The notes under the pieces: generated by a model
Told to the model about the DNA's origin: nothing
What the model saw: the letters and a program-made list of their open reading frames with translations, nothing else
Databases searched by the model: none
Shown here: positions 1-8,202 of the stretch, in pieces
Numbering within the stretch: position 1 is the stretch's first letter
How the letters are laid out: every line of letters begins with the position of its first letter
From: Planctomycetota bacterium
GTDB taxonomy: Bacteria; Planctomycetota; Phycisphaerae; UBA1845; UTPLA1
Length of the DNA stretch: 57,736 nt
Assembly: GCA_016712275.1 (NCBI GenBank)
Contig: JADJRI010000024.1
Coordinates: 1 to 57,736, forward strand
Direction of reading: 5' to 3'
Position numbers and translations under genes: made by a program

Positions 1-861
1 CAAGCTCAGTGCGTTGAAAGGCCCGCGCACGCTGGCAAGTGGGTGCGACGCGCGAATGAACGTGGGCTGGACGCTCAAATCGATACCGTCGCGGTGGCGT
101 CGTCCGGCGGCAAGAAGTTTGCAGACGAAACCGAGTTCTTCTCCCGCGGTGAGGTCGGTCACTTCGATGTCCGTAATTCCGCGATGCAAGATTCGCCCAA
201 AATCACATCCGCGACGCATCGCAAGAGACGCGACAATGGCAAGCTTGTGCGCCGAATCAATTCCCTCCACATCCAGTGTTGGATCGGCCTCCGCATAACC
301 CAGGCGCTGCGCCTCCGTGAGGGCCTCGGCATAGGCCACCTTGCTGTCGGACATCCGAGTCAGGATGTAATTGCAGGTCCCATTGAGAATCCCGTGCACT
401 GCCTCAATTTCGTTGGCGACCAAACCACGCCGGATCGATTCAACAAGGGGAATGCCACCGCCCACCGCCGCCTCGAACGCGATGCATCGGCCCGCGCTTC
501 GCGCTGCTGCGAAGACCTCAGGTCCATGCAAGGCCAGTAGCGCCTTGTTCGCGGTGACGACATCTTTGCCGGATCGAATGGCCAGGTCGATCGCGTCGAG
601 GGCCGCGGTGGTGCCGCCCATCAACTCGATCACGATATGGGTCGAGGTGTCTTCAATGGCCCGACGCATGTCCGTGGTAAGCAATGAAGGGTCGATGCCA
701 GCAGGACGGGGTTTCCCGCCATCACGCACAACGATCGATCGCAATTGAAGGTCGACGCCGCAACGCTTGGCGTAGTCGGCGCGCCGCTTGAGGAGCAGCT
801 CGGCGGTGGCGGAACCGACCGCTCCACAGCCGAGAATCGATATGCCTATGGTCTTGACCAT
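1..861 (-). CDS. hom: Homoserine dehydrogenase, C-terminus cut by window edge
   Basis: This enzyme reduces aspartate semialdehyde to homoserine with NAD(P)H, on the threonine/methionine branch of the aspartate pathway in the cytoplasm. The frame is open for 287 codons from ATG at 861 and runs off the window, so the C-terminal part (a regulatory ACT domain in many homologues) is not visible. The Rossmann motif GCGAVG is at residues 11-16. The family blocks VVTANKALL (about 101-109), FEAAVGGGIP (about 129-138) and GILNGTCNYILT (about 157-168) are all present, and the last visible residues match the HPLASVxGxFNA region. No frameshift is seen. It is divergent from the gene at 1137. Confidence 0.95.
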   Translation of the reverse strand, partial: MVKTIGISILGCGAVGSATAELLLKRRADYAKRCGVDLQLRSIVVRDGGKPRPAGIDPSLLTTDMRRAIEDTSTHIVIELMGGTTAALDAIDLAIRSGKDVVTANKALLALHGPEVFAAARSAGRCIAFEAAVGGGIPLVESIRRGLVANEIEAVHGILNGTCNYILTRMSDSKVAYAEALTEAQRLGYAEADPTLDVEGIDSAHKLAIVASLAMRRGCDFGRILHRGITDIEVTDLTAGEELGFVCKLLAAGRRHRDGIDLSVQPTFIRASHPLASVRGPFNALSL

Positions 862-1136
862 GGGTTGTGAATTCCAAGAAGACCGGTCTGTCGGTCGTGA
901 ACAATGCTCTTGATCACTGCGTAACACCAGTCAGGTTCGGTCCTGACATTACGGTGCTTGAGACCTGATACCAACAAAAATCGATGGCGGAATTTACTCG
1001 GCGCGCGGGTAAGCGACGCCCTATAATAATGTTAATGTCGTGGGTTCTGATAAAGTGGCTCGTCCATAATGGCCGATAATTCTGTAACAGTCGGCGCGCC
1101 GTCGTTACGTCGACGATTCGTACGTAGGAGGCTGCC

Positions 1137-1838
1137 ATGGATGAAGGCCCCACGCGCGAGCGTGTGAATTCATCAGATTCACAGGAAAATCTGCCAACGG
1201 ACGTTCTGGACATCGGCCCGGCTGATGCCTCCCCGGTGAAGGGCGTTTGCAGGGCGGAGATCAGTCCGCCGGCGGAGCCGTTGGGTGAATCTGCCGGCCC
1301 GGAATGGGACGAAATCGAAATTGGCAAGGACGCAATGACAACCGACACAAAAACCACCGTCGCTCCCGCCTTGAAACTTCGAAGCGGCGATTCCGATGAC
1401 CTTTTCAGCAAGCGATCCAATTTTTCGGACATCGTGGTGTGCGAGCCTCCTGCGGCGCACATGGCCATGCTGGAGCTCAAGCTCCCTTCGCGAATGGGGC
1501 GTCGTTCGTCTCGTTCCGTGATGCGGGCCGCGGTTGGTTGTGCGGCGGAACAGGCCCTGGCCGGCGCCGCGCTTGCGGAAGAACGGCCGATGCCGAATTT
1601 GCCGCCCCGCGGCGAGATTGCCCGGCTGGCATCGAAGCGAAGCGGCGGCGTGCCAAAGCGGATCGGCAGCGGCGCGCTGGTTCCGGCGAAATTGACTTGG
1701 ATGCCCAAGGATCCATTCGGCAACGGCGTGCAGGAAAAGGCGGCGCCTCGTTTTCGATGGGAACTGATGCTCACGTCCGCCTGTGTTACGGCGGCGACAC
1801 TGTTTCTGGCGCTGTGGCTGTTTTCAGTCGCGGCCTGA
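1137..1838 (+). CDS. Hypothetical protein with C-terminal membrane anchor
   Basis: I do not recognise this 233-residue protein. It has no N-terminal signal peptide. The first 200 residues are polar and low in recognisable motifs, and a single hydrophobic segment (about residues 212-231) lies at the extreme C-terminus, the layout of a tail-anchored protein with its bulk in the cytoplasm. The start is supported by a strong ribosome-binding site (taggagg) 6-7 bases before the ATG. A TATAAT box lies at 1022-1027 without a clear -35 element. The next gene begins 38 bases downstream on the same strand, so the two are probably co-transcribed. Function unknown. Confidence 0.65.
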   Translation: MDEGPTRERVNSSDSQENLPTDVLDIGPADASPVKGVCRAEISPPAEPLGESAGPEWDEIEIGKDAMTTDTKTTVAPALKLRSGDSDDLFSKRSNFSDIVVCEPPAAHMAMLELKLPSRMGRRSSRSVMRAAVGCAAEQALAGAALAEERPMPNLPPRGEIARLASKRSGGVPKRIGSGALVPAKLTWMPKDPFGNGVQEKAAPRFRWELMLTSACVTAATLFLALWLFSVAA

Positions 1839-1876
1839 CGCGTCGATCGATGGGCCGCGAAGTCGTGGAGAACGGC

Positions 1877-2533
1877 ATGACCCTGATACTCGATGGCATC
1901 CCCCTCAACGATGCGCACCTGCCCGAAGGCGCGACGGTCGGCCACGCGGTCGATCTGGCCAAGGGGCGGTTGGCCGGCACCGGCAAGCTGATACTCGCGA
2001 TACTCTGCGATGGCGCCGAAGTGGATGCGGCGCGGCTGCGCGGCGTGATGGCGTCGGACTATTCGTTTTTTAAGCGCGTCGAAATGGTCTCGGGCTCGCC
2101 CTATGCCGCCGTGACCGAGGCGCTGCAACAAGCCCGCGCGGCCTTCGGCGATTCATTTGCGACGATCAAGCAGGTGACGGCATGGCTTTCCGCAGGTGAC
2201 ATTCAAGCTGCGATGCGCGGCCTGTCGGAATGCGTCGAGGCCTGGTCGGACATGCACGAGGCGGTGGTGCAGGGCGGGGCGCTGGCGGGCGTGGACTTCG
2301 ATCGGCTGGTGATCGGCGGGCGGCACGTGCTTGATTGGCTGGGTGAACTGAGCAAGCGGCTCCGGGATATTCGCGATGCGATTCAATCGCGCGACCATGT
2401 GTCGCTGGGCGACGTGCTGAAATATGAGATGGATGAGACGCTGCAGGGGTGGGAAGTGATGCTGGATGGGTTTATCCGGCATGTGGAGAAAATGGGGGCG
2501 GGGACGGCGGAGCGGGCGTTTGCGGGGACGTGA
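1877..2533 (+). CDS. Hypothetical protein, about 218 residues
   Basis: An unrecognised soluble protein. The chosen ATG at 1877 has GGAG six bases upstream. An in-frame ATG at 1850 lacks a ribosome-binding site and would add nine residues. The N-terminus (MTLILDGIPLNDAHLPEG) reads like a small beta-rich domain, and the rest is predicted mostly helical, with leucine- and alanine-rich amphipathic stretches. There is no signal peptide or membrane segment. It follows the membrane-anchored protein by 38 bases and may act with it. It ends just before the long hairpin at 2548-2596 and is convergent with metG. Confidence 0.6.
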   Translation: MTLILDGIPLNDAHLPEGATVGHAVDLAKGRLAGTGKLILAILCDGAEVDAARLRGVMASDYSFFKRVEMVSGSPYAAVTEALQQARAAFGDSFATIKQVTAWLSAGDIQAAMRGLSECVEAWSDMHEAVVQGGALAGVDFDRLVIGGRHVLDWLGELSKRLRDIRDAIQSRDHVSLGDVLKYEMDETLQGWEVMLDGFIRHVEKMGAGTAERAFAGT

Positions 2534-2547
2534 TTTTCGATCAACGT

Positions 2548-2596
2548 GACGCAGGGGTGTGGCACCGGCTATTAGCCGGTGCCACACCCCTGCGTC
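2548..2596. repeat. Perfect 23-bp inverted repeat between convergent genes
   Basis: Arms 2548-2570 and 2574-2596 are perfectly complementary with a 3-base loop (att), and a T-rich tract follows on the plus strand. The position between two converging genes suits a bidirectional terminator. The arm core (ggtgtggcaccggct) resembles the hairpins at 8083-8191, so it may be a copy of a dispersed palindromic element that serves as a terminator. Confidence 0.85.
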
Positions 2597-2628
2597 GTTT
2601 TTACGACCATTGTGTCAAACCATTGGCA

Positions 2629-4401
2629 TCACGTTGTTCCTTCAAAATCCTTCAATTCAATCCTGCGGAATAGAACTTCTGGCGCGGGGCCGAGCGTGTG
2701 GCCAACCGGTAGGGGTTCGGCGGCGCGGGGCCATTTCCAGGCTTCGGGCGGAAGGTTGAGCGATACGCGGATTTTCTCGGCGGCGAAGGGGAGAAACGGT
2801 TCGAGGAGGACGCCGAGTGTGCGGACTGCTTGGATGCACGTGTTGATCGTCGCGGCGCAGAGCGGCATGTCGCTCTTGCGCGTGATCCAGGGTTGGCGCG
2901 CGTCGAAATAGCGGTTGCATTCGTCGAACAGCTCGCGGATTTTTGTTAATGCGGCTTTGAAGTGCATCGCTTCGATTTCTTCGCCGACGGCCGCGGGGGC
3001 GGCGCGGAGTTTGGCGAGCAGGTCTTTTTCGAGTGCGTCGGCGCGCTCGTCGGACGGGACCTGCCGGTTGAAATCCTCGGTGACGAATTTCTGCCAGCGG
3101 TTTATGAAGTTGCCGATGGTGCCGATCAGTTCCTTGTTGTTCTTGGTGACGAACTCGTCGAAGCTCCAGACGGTGCGCTGGTTTTCCGGGGCGTTGATCG
3201 TGAGGTAATAGCGAAGCGGGTCCGGGTCGAGGTGCTTGAGATATTCATCGATCCAGACGGCCGTGCCGCGACTTTTTGCTGATTTTTTCCTCTTCCTTGC
3301 CGGGAAATTTGATATTGAGGAATGAGTTGGCGACGACATTGTAGGGCAACTGGTAACAGTCCTTCGCCTTCGGAGCCGAGTAGGCGCTGCCCTTTTGTGC
3401 CATCTCGGCGGCGGTGTATTGCGTGCCGAGAAGCATGGCCGGCCAGATGAGGGCGTGGAAGACGGTGTTATCTTCGCCGATGAAATGGACGATTTTGCAA
3501 TCGGGGTTTTGCCACCAGTCTTTGTAATCATCGGCGGTGCCGCCGGTATTTTGAAAAAGTGTGGAGGTAAAGCTGACGTAGCCGATGGGGGCGTCGAACC
3601 AGACGTAGAGCACTTTGCCCTGCGCTTCTGGATCATCGAGCGGAACGGGCACGCCCCATGAAAGGTCGCGCGTCATGGCACGCTCGGGCAATCCCTTCTT
3701 GATCGCGCCGAGGCTGAAGTTGGTAACGGTTGGTCGCCAGTCGAGAGACGACAGGCTGAACCAGTCGGCCAGCATTCCTTGGAATTTCGCAAGTTGCAGA
3801 TACCAGTGCGTCGTTGATTTTTTTTCCGGCGTTGCGCCGGTAATGACGCTCTTCGGATTGACGAGGAGAAGCGGGTCGATCGCGTTGCCGCAATTTTCGC
3901 ACTGGTCGCCGTTGGCCTCGGTTGAGCCACAGAGCGTGCCGTCTTCCTTTTTGTGATAGCAAGTGCCTTTGACGTAACGGTCGGGGAGAAAGCGATTCGC
4001 TTTTGGGTCGAAGAGTTGCTCGGTCGTGCGCTTTACGAAGTGGCCGTTGTCGTGGATGCGCTTGAAAAAATCCTGACTGAGTTTGTTGTGTGTTTTGACG
4101 AATGCCGGCTGATGGGTGCCGCCGTAGATGTCGAAGTGAATGCCAAGCCCTTCAAAGGCGCCCTTTGCAAATTGTGGTATCGCGTCGACAGTTCACCCGG
4201 CGTGGTGCTTTCCTTCATGGCGGAGATTTCAATCGCGACGCCGTTGTCGTCGCTGCCGCAGCTGTAGCGCACGTCGTCGCCGTTGGAGCGGAGGTAACGC
4301 ACGAAGATGTCGGACGGGAGGTATGCGCCGGCGATGTGGCCGACGTGGAGCCGGTTGTTGGAGTAGGGTAGTGCGCCGGTGACGAGGAATTTACGGTTCA
4401 T
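2629..4401 (-). CDS. metG: Methionyl-tRNA synthetase (two apparent frameshifts)
   Basis: This enzyme charges tRNA-Met with methionine in the cytoplasm and is essential. The class I signature HVGH is at residues 19-22. The zinc knuckle with two cysteine pairs (...LCGS...CENCG) is encoded near 3900-3960. The signature lysine motif (KISKS, equivalent to KMSKS) is near 3273-3285, followed by the anticodon-binding helical domain. The locus encodes about 590 residues, so the extra C-terminal tRNA-binding domain of some MetG proteins is absent. The frame breaks near 4170-4185, and again at a run of five T (3273-3277) where four would restore KISKSRG. Both breaks look like sequencing indels because homology continues on each side. 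The ATG at 4401 gives the expected MNRKFLVTGALPYSN start. Confidence 0.93.
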
Positions 4402-4710
4402 GGGTGCTCCGGGGAAACGCCAAAAAAAAGAAAAAGTCAATACAAAGTTATGCGGTGTTGCTTCGCAACTTGGACCGCGCGTGGCTGCATTATGTGGGTG
4501 CAACGCGGAATCGCAAACCGGTCGAATTGCAAAGGGAGTTGCAAGGCCTGAAATGAGCCGGAAGCGTCAGCGCCCGGTTGAGCGCGAGCGGGTGTTCGAC
4601 CGGGCGCTGACGCTTCCGGCTCGTTTTCGTCGCCGCTTCCTGCCGGTTTTGGTACCAATTACATATTCGCGCGTGTGATCGTGCGTCGCCCGGAAAAAGT
4701 TCAGGCAATC
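4402..4710. other. Intergenic tract with palindrome
   Basis: About 310 bases between metG and the hydrolase gene, both on the minus strand. No convincing reading frame is seen. The only structured element is the palindrome at 4555-4622. The sequence just before metG is A-rich, and no clear promoter hexamers were found. Confidence 0.6.
4555..4622. repeat. Perfect 24-bp inverted repeat with 20-base loop
   Basis: Arms 4555-4578 (starting gagccggaagcgtcagcgcc) and 4599-4622 are exact reverse complements. The loop is GC-rich, and a short T tract follows the right arm on the plus strand. The sequence is unrelated to the palindromes at 2548 and 8083. It lies downstream of the minus-strand hydrolase gene and upstream of metG, so it could be a terminator. 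Its length and perfect symmetry also fit a mobile REP-like element. Confidence 0.85.
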
Positions 4711-5565
4711 TCAGGCGCGCTCGGAAATCCAGGTGACGAGATCGTTGAGGAAGGGCTCCGGGTCGCGGTCGAATTCGAGGGTGTGGCCGCCGTCGGGGTA
4801 TTCGGTAATGCGGCGGTCGGGAGATGGAAGCCCGCGTAGCCAGTCGCGGGTTTTTTCGTTGTCGATGATTCTGTCGCGGCCGGCGAGGAAGAGATGCACC
4901 GGGTTTCGATAGGGGGAATCGGGGAAAACGCGAATGAGTTTGTCGAGCTGTCGCGAGGTTAGAAGGAATCGCGCTGAAACCTGCTGGAGTTTATGCATGT
5001 CGCGCTCGACAAAGGCCATGCGCTCGGGGTTGTCGGTAAAAAAGGCCGCGTCGTTGAGCGGAATGTCGAAGAGCTTTTCGCGGTCGTTGATCATGGAAAC
5101 GCCGACGCGGAATTTCTCGGTCAGGGTGAGATCGATGCGCGGAAAAAGGCCCGGGGCGATGAGTGACAGCGTTTTGACATGGCGGGGATGGGCCTGGGCC
5201 AGGTGGACGGCCTGTTTGCCGCCCCAACTCACGCCGATGACGTGGGCCGAGGGTCGACCGGCGGCATCTCCGCCCGGCATTTTGAGCAGGAAATCGAGCA
5301 TGCACTTCGTGTCGGCCAGACATTGATCGAGCGAGTCAGGTGGCTGCGGGGTGGGGGTTCCGGGCCGGAGCCGCGGCGGTCGGGCATGAGGACGGTGAAG
5401 CCGGCATCGGCGAGCGCCGCCGGAGAGTTCGTACCAGCCGCCGTGGGATTGGATGCCGTGGAGGTAGAGGATGCGGCTGCGGGGGTTTGGGGGTTGCCAG
5501 AGTCGTGCGTGGACGGAGTAGCCGTCAAGAAAGGTGATCTGTTTGGAATGGACCTCCGAAGTCAT
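4711..5565 (-). CDS. Alpha/beta hydrolase (two compensating frameshifts)
   Basis: A serine hydrolase of the alpha/beta fold, resembling monoacylglycerol lipase or lysophospholipase types. Substrate is not predictable. The oxyanion segment ILYLHGIQSHGGWYE is followed by a scrambled stretch of about 25 residues. In another frame that stretch reads ALADAGFTVLMPDRRGSG, which is what the family has there, so two compensating indels lie near 5335-5350 and 5405-5420. The nucleophile elbow is GVSWGG, the acid lies in AGRDRIID and the histidine in GGHTLEF. The ATG at 5565 is preferred over an upstream TTG at 5604. No signal peptide, so probably cytoplasmic. Confidence 0.82.
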   Translation of the reverse strand: MTSEVHSKQITFLDGYSVHARLWQPPNPRSRILYLHGIQSHGGWYELSGGARRCRLHRPHARPPRLRPGTPTPQPPDSLDQCLADTKCMLDFLLKMPGGDAAGRPSAHVIGVSWGGKQAVHLAQAHPRHVKTLSLIAPGLFPRIDLTLTEKFRVGVSMINDREKLFDIPLNDAAFFTDNPERMAFVERDMHKLQQVSARFLLTSRQLDKLIRVFPDSPYRNPVHLFLAGRDRIIDNEKTRDWLRGLPSPDRRITEYPDGGHTLEFDRDPEPFLNDLVTWISERA

Positions 5566-5627
5566 GTAGTTGGGGATTAAACGGTGGCGGGTTGCGAGTG
5601 ACAAGCACTCCGCGATACGATCTAGTT

Positions 5628-5948
5628 ATGCAAGCCAAATATCCCATCTCGTTCGAGCGCGATCGGATCGTTTCATTCTGTCGCAAGTGGAAGATCAGTG
5701 AATTTGCATTCTTTGGTTCGATTTTGCGGGACGATTTCCGGCCGGACAGCGACGTTGACGTAATGGTCTCATTCGAGCAGGGGGCCCGGTGGAGCTTGTT
5801 CGATCTTGCGGCGATGGAGGCGGAATTAAAGGAAGTATTCGGTCGGGCCGTCGACCTTGTCGAGCGAGCCTCCGTTGAGAAGAGCGAGAATTTCATTAGA
5901 CGTGAAGCAGTCTTGAGCAACATCGAGGCGGTATATGTCGAAAGATGA
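5628..5948 (+). CDS. mntA: MNT-type nucleotidyltransferase antitoxin
   Basis: A 106-residue minimal nucleotidyltransferase. The signature GSILRDDFRPDSDVDVMV begins at residue 30, with the metal-binding aspartates at 42 and 44. Known MntA antitoxins use ATP to adenylylate a tyrosine of the partner HEPN toxin and so neutralise it. The gene overlaps the toxin gene by 14 bases, the usual arrangement. The ATG at 5628 fits the family length better than a start at 5592. A small inverted repeat (gagtg-acaag-cactc, 5596-5610) sits just upstream and could be an autoregulatory operator, but that is only a suggestion. Confidence 0.88.
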   Translation: MQAKYPISFERDRIVSFCRKWKISEFAFFGSILRDDFRPDSDVDVMVSFEQGARWSLFDLAAMEAELKEVFGRAVDLVERASVEKSENFIRREAVLSNIEAVYVER

Positions 5949-6267
5949 AGGCTGGATTCTGGACATGATACTCGCCGCGCGAAAGGTGCGCGAATTCGCG
6001 AAAGGCGTATCGTGGGAATCATTTCGCACCGATGAGATTATCCAAAATGCGATCATGCATCAGATTCAGATCATCGGCGAAGCAGCCAGAAGTGTGTCTG
6101 AGGAATATCGATTGACTCGGCCCTTGGTTCCCTGGACACAAATCGTCGGCATGCGACACAAGCTGGTCCACCACTATTTCCAAATTCTTCCGGAGCGTGT
6201 TTGGGAGGTGGTGGAAAAAGACATCGACCCGTTGATCGATGCACTGGAAGCCGCTGCGCCCAAGTGA
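5935..6267 (+). CDS. hepT: HEPN-domain toxin, HepT/DUF86 family
   Basis: A 110-residue all-helical HEPN protein, the probable RNase toxin of the pair. The catalytic motif Rx4HxY is intact: R74, H79 and Y81 in GMRHKLVHHYF. In characterised systems the tyrosine is the residue modified by MntA. Translation is coupled to the antitoxin through a 14-base overlap. Everything needed for activity appears present, so the module is likely functional. Confidence 0.9.
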   Translation: MSKDEGWILDMILAARKVREFAKGVSWESFRTDEIIQNAIMHQIQIIGEAARSVSEEYRLTRPLVPWTQIVGMRHKLVHHYFQILPERVWEVVEKDIDPLIDALEAAAPK

Positions 6268-6277
6268 TAACTCTGCC

Positions 6278-6694
6278 ATGTTTCTCAAACGCAAGGAAGA
6301 CGAATCCACCCGCCAGATCAAGATGATTTTTCTGGTCGGCCTGTTGTTCCTGATGTCCGCATGGATGTCGTGTACGGAAGTGAAATACGGCATTGGGGGA
6401 AAGCAGGCCGAGGCGAAGGTAGTCAGTGTCAAGAAGGTCATGAATCCGTCGCGGCATGGGAGCATGAAAGTCATGGCGGTGAAGTACGCGTGGTCGGAGA
6501 AAGGAGGAACGGCACGAACCGACGTGGTGAATGTCGAAATTGATCAGGCGCCGGCGCTGGGAGATATCTTGGCGATTGACTTCCTTCCGGGCGTGCATGG
6601 CAGCCGTATGCAGGTACGGTGGAATTACATCGCGGTGACGTTTTTTTTGGTCATGCTGGGGATTGGGTTGTTTGTGGTGGGAAGGGTGGTTTAG
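6278..6694 (+). CDS. Small membrane protein, DUF3592-like
   Basis: A protein of about 138 residues with two membrane segments (about residues 17-34 and 117-136) flanking a soluble, probably extracytoplasmic, beta-rich domain (about 38-112). The layout and the sequence pattern (AKVVSVKKV...VKYAWSEKGGTARTDVVNV...GDILAIDFLPG) resemble DUF3592 proteins, whose function is unknown. The ATG at 6278 directly precedes the first hydrophobic run; an upstream in-frame start at 6239 lies inside the toxin gene and is unlikely. Confidence 0.6.
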   Translation: MFLKRKEDESTRQIKMIFLVGLLFLMSAWMSCTEVKYGIGGKQAEAKVVSVKKVMNPSRHGSMKVMAVKYAWSEKGGTARTDVVNVEIDQAPALGDILAIDFLPGVHGSRMQVRWNYIAVTFFLVMLGIGLFVVGRVV

Positions 6695-6717
6695 GAGGGG
6701 AGAAGTAGCGACGCACG

Positions 6718-7002
6718 ATGCAACTTCGAGAAGAAATCTCGTTGGCGATTCAGATTGGGGCGATGCTTTTCGCATTGATCTATGGCATTGCGCGAGGTAA
6801 TCGATACTTGGCTCCGGTTTGCTTGTTCGCTGGATTGGTCGCAAATCTGGTGGCTCAACAAATCATTATGGGCGGAGGGCCGGGAGCAGCCGTTGGATTC
6901 GTCTTGCTGCCAATTTACGCGTGGATATCAGGAGGAGTGGGTTGCCTGATTGGTCGATTGTTTCGTAAGCTGACTCCCGCCAATCAATCTAACGCCCCGT
7001 AG
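6718..7002 (+). CDS. Small hydrophobic membrane protein
   Basis: A 94-residue protein with about three hydrophobic stretches (roughly residues 8-24, 29-48 and 53-81) and a short charged C-terminus. No family is recognised. It starts 23 bases after the previous gene and its 3' end overlaps the convergent radical SAM gene by 19 bases. A GA-rich ribosome-binding region (ggaggggagaag) precedes the ATG. It may be co-transcribed with the DUF3592-like gene. Confidence 0.5.
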   Translation: MQLREEISLAIQIGAMLFALIYGIARGNRYLAPVCLFAGLVANLVAQQIIMGGGPGAAVGFVLLPIYAWISGGVGCLIGRLFRKLTPANQSNAP

Positions 7003-7868
7003 TACGTCTCAATAGGAATTGGAACGGCGGTCTTCACCATTTGGGCAGCATGATCCAGCTCTGCATGTGTCAAACTCGTAGCATAGGCTTCCGTCGTCTG
7101 GCGAACGATGGTGTAAACCTGAATTAGTTTTAGCTTCGCACCTGCCGCGAGAAGTTCGTTCAATCGCTGATTGAATTCGCGGATTTCGGCATCGGGCGGC
7201 GGCTGGTCGTGGACGCGCATCCAGAGCGATTGGATGACGATGGGCCGCGCTTTTGCCGTTTCGAGGATGTTGGCGAGCACGTGCGAGAGCGGGTAGTTGG
7301 GGCGGTTGATGAGTTCGTAGTGTGCCTGCGTGCCGGCATCGAGCTTTGCCCAGATTTCGCCGTTGTTCTCATCCATGATGCGAAGGCCGGCGGCGACAAC
7401 GGGTTTCGTGAGGTAGCAGGCGTCGGTGATGAGCACGATCTTGGTGTCATGCAAGTGACGCTCGCGTTTGAGGTCGGCCACGATGCGGACGGCCTCATCA
7501 AATTGCGGAAAGGTCGTCGGCTCGCCGTCGCCGGAAAAAGCGATATCGCGGACGACGTGCTGCTCGGGCGGCAGGGCGTTGAAGGGCGATTCGAGCCAGA
7601 TGGAGCCATTCGTAGTGGCATCCAGCAGCGTGGCGAGTTCATCGCGAAGGACAGCAAGATCGACCTTGCGAACAATGGACGGCGTGGTGCGATCGACCTG
7701 GCAGTAGATACAGTCGAAATTGCAGGCCTTGTCCGGGTTCAGGTTGATGCCGATCGACAGGCCCTTGCTGCGGCGGGAAATCACCGGGTAGCAATAGAGA
7801 AAGTCCTGCCAGCGGCGACTGTGGTCGGCGTAGGCCTGTTGGAGGACGATGTCGCGGGGGTCTGGCAT
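6984..7868 (-). CDS. Radical SAM protein
   Basis: A protein of about 294 residues with the radical SAM cluster motif CNFDCIYC (C49, C53, C56), which binds a 4Fe-4S cluster and S-adenosylmethionine. The segment AFSGDGEPTTFPQF matches the GGEP-like motif that contacts SAM. The N-terminus SRRSKGLSIGINLNP and the overall order resemble the wyosine/MoaA-like radical SAM proteins of unknown substrate. Extending the frame upstream to 8180 would run through repetitive DNA, so ATG 7868 is chosen. No frameshift is seen. Confidence 0.85.
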   Translation of the reverse strand: MPDPRDIVLQQAYADHSRRWQDFLYCYPVISRRSKGLSIGINLNPDKACNFDCIYCQVDRTTPSIVRKVDLAVLRDELATLLDATTNGSIWLESPFNALPPEQHVVRDIAFSGDGEPTTFPQFDEAVRIVADLKRERHLHDTKIVLITDACYLTKPVVAAGLRIMDENNGEIWAKLDAGTQAHYELINRPNYPLSHVLANILETAKARPIVIQSLWMRVHDQPPPDAEIREFNQRLNELLAAGAKLKLIQVYTIVRQTTEAYATSLTHAELDHAAQMVKTAVPIPIETYYGALD

Positions 7869-8015
7869 GAGTCGGATTGTAGCCGGTGAGTGACCAATTT
7901 GGCGATTGAGTTTCGAGTTACGTGTTTCGAGTAACAAGACCAGAAGATGGGTGGCTTCCAAATCTCGACGGTTATCGTAATGGAATACCGTATTCCTCGG
8001 GATGGTTTGTGCGCA

Positions 8016-8043
8016 AGAAAACGGGGCCCTGAGAGGCCCCGTT
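8016..8043 (-). terminator. Probable rho-independent terminator of the S41 gene
   Basis: A perfect 9-bp stem (8020-8028 with 8035-8043, aacggggcc) around a 6-base loop. Read on the minus strand the stem is followed by a short T run, suiting termination of transcripts coming from the S41 protease gene, whose stop is at 8203. Confidence 0.6.
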
Positions 8044-8082
8044 CTTTGTGTAGTAACTTTCATTTTCTCGCGGGAGTCGTTC

Positions 8083-8191
8083 GGCACCGGCCATTGGCCT
8101 GTGCCACACTCCTTCGACACCGGTTGGAAACCGGTGGCACAGTCACGGGTTGGAAACTCGTGCCACAGACACCGGAACAAAATCCGGTGTC
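8083..8191. repeat. Array of four related short hairpins
   Basis: Four consecutive hairpins lie head to tail: 8083-8105 (10-bp arms, one mismatch), 8118-8136 (8-bp, perfect), 8144-8162 (8-bp, one mismatch) and 8168-8191 (9-bp, perfect). The core in most is caccgg...ccggtg with loops such as att or gga, and tgccac recurs after the arms. They resemble the hairpin at 2548-2596. The array may be a cluster of REP-like elements. Confidence 0.75.
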
Positions 8192-8202
8192 ACTTGTACA
8201 CC

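Larger units (their letters stand above)
7869..8202. other. Intergenic tract with terminator and palindrome array
   Basis: About 330 bases upstream of the radical SAM gene and downstream of the S41 protease gene. It contains a copy of the dispersed gagtttcgag-type repeat (about 7905-7945), a terminator-like hairpin (8020-8043) and the four-hairpin array (8083-8191). No gene is supported here. Confidence 0.65.

Noticed and set aside
914..2131. 405-residue open frame on the minus strand
   Set aside because: It runs antisense to the two plus-strand genes that have better ribosome-binding sites, has no recognisable domain, and its composition is that of a shadow frame in GC-rich DNA.
3273..3277. 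Programmed frameshift in metG at an A-run
   Set aside because: The site is a plain homopolymer without a downstream stimulatory structure, and the window has dozens of similar breaks, so an indel error is simpler.
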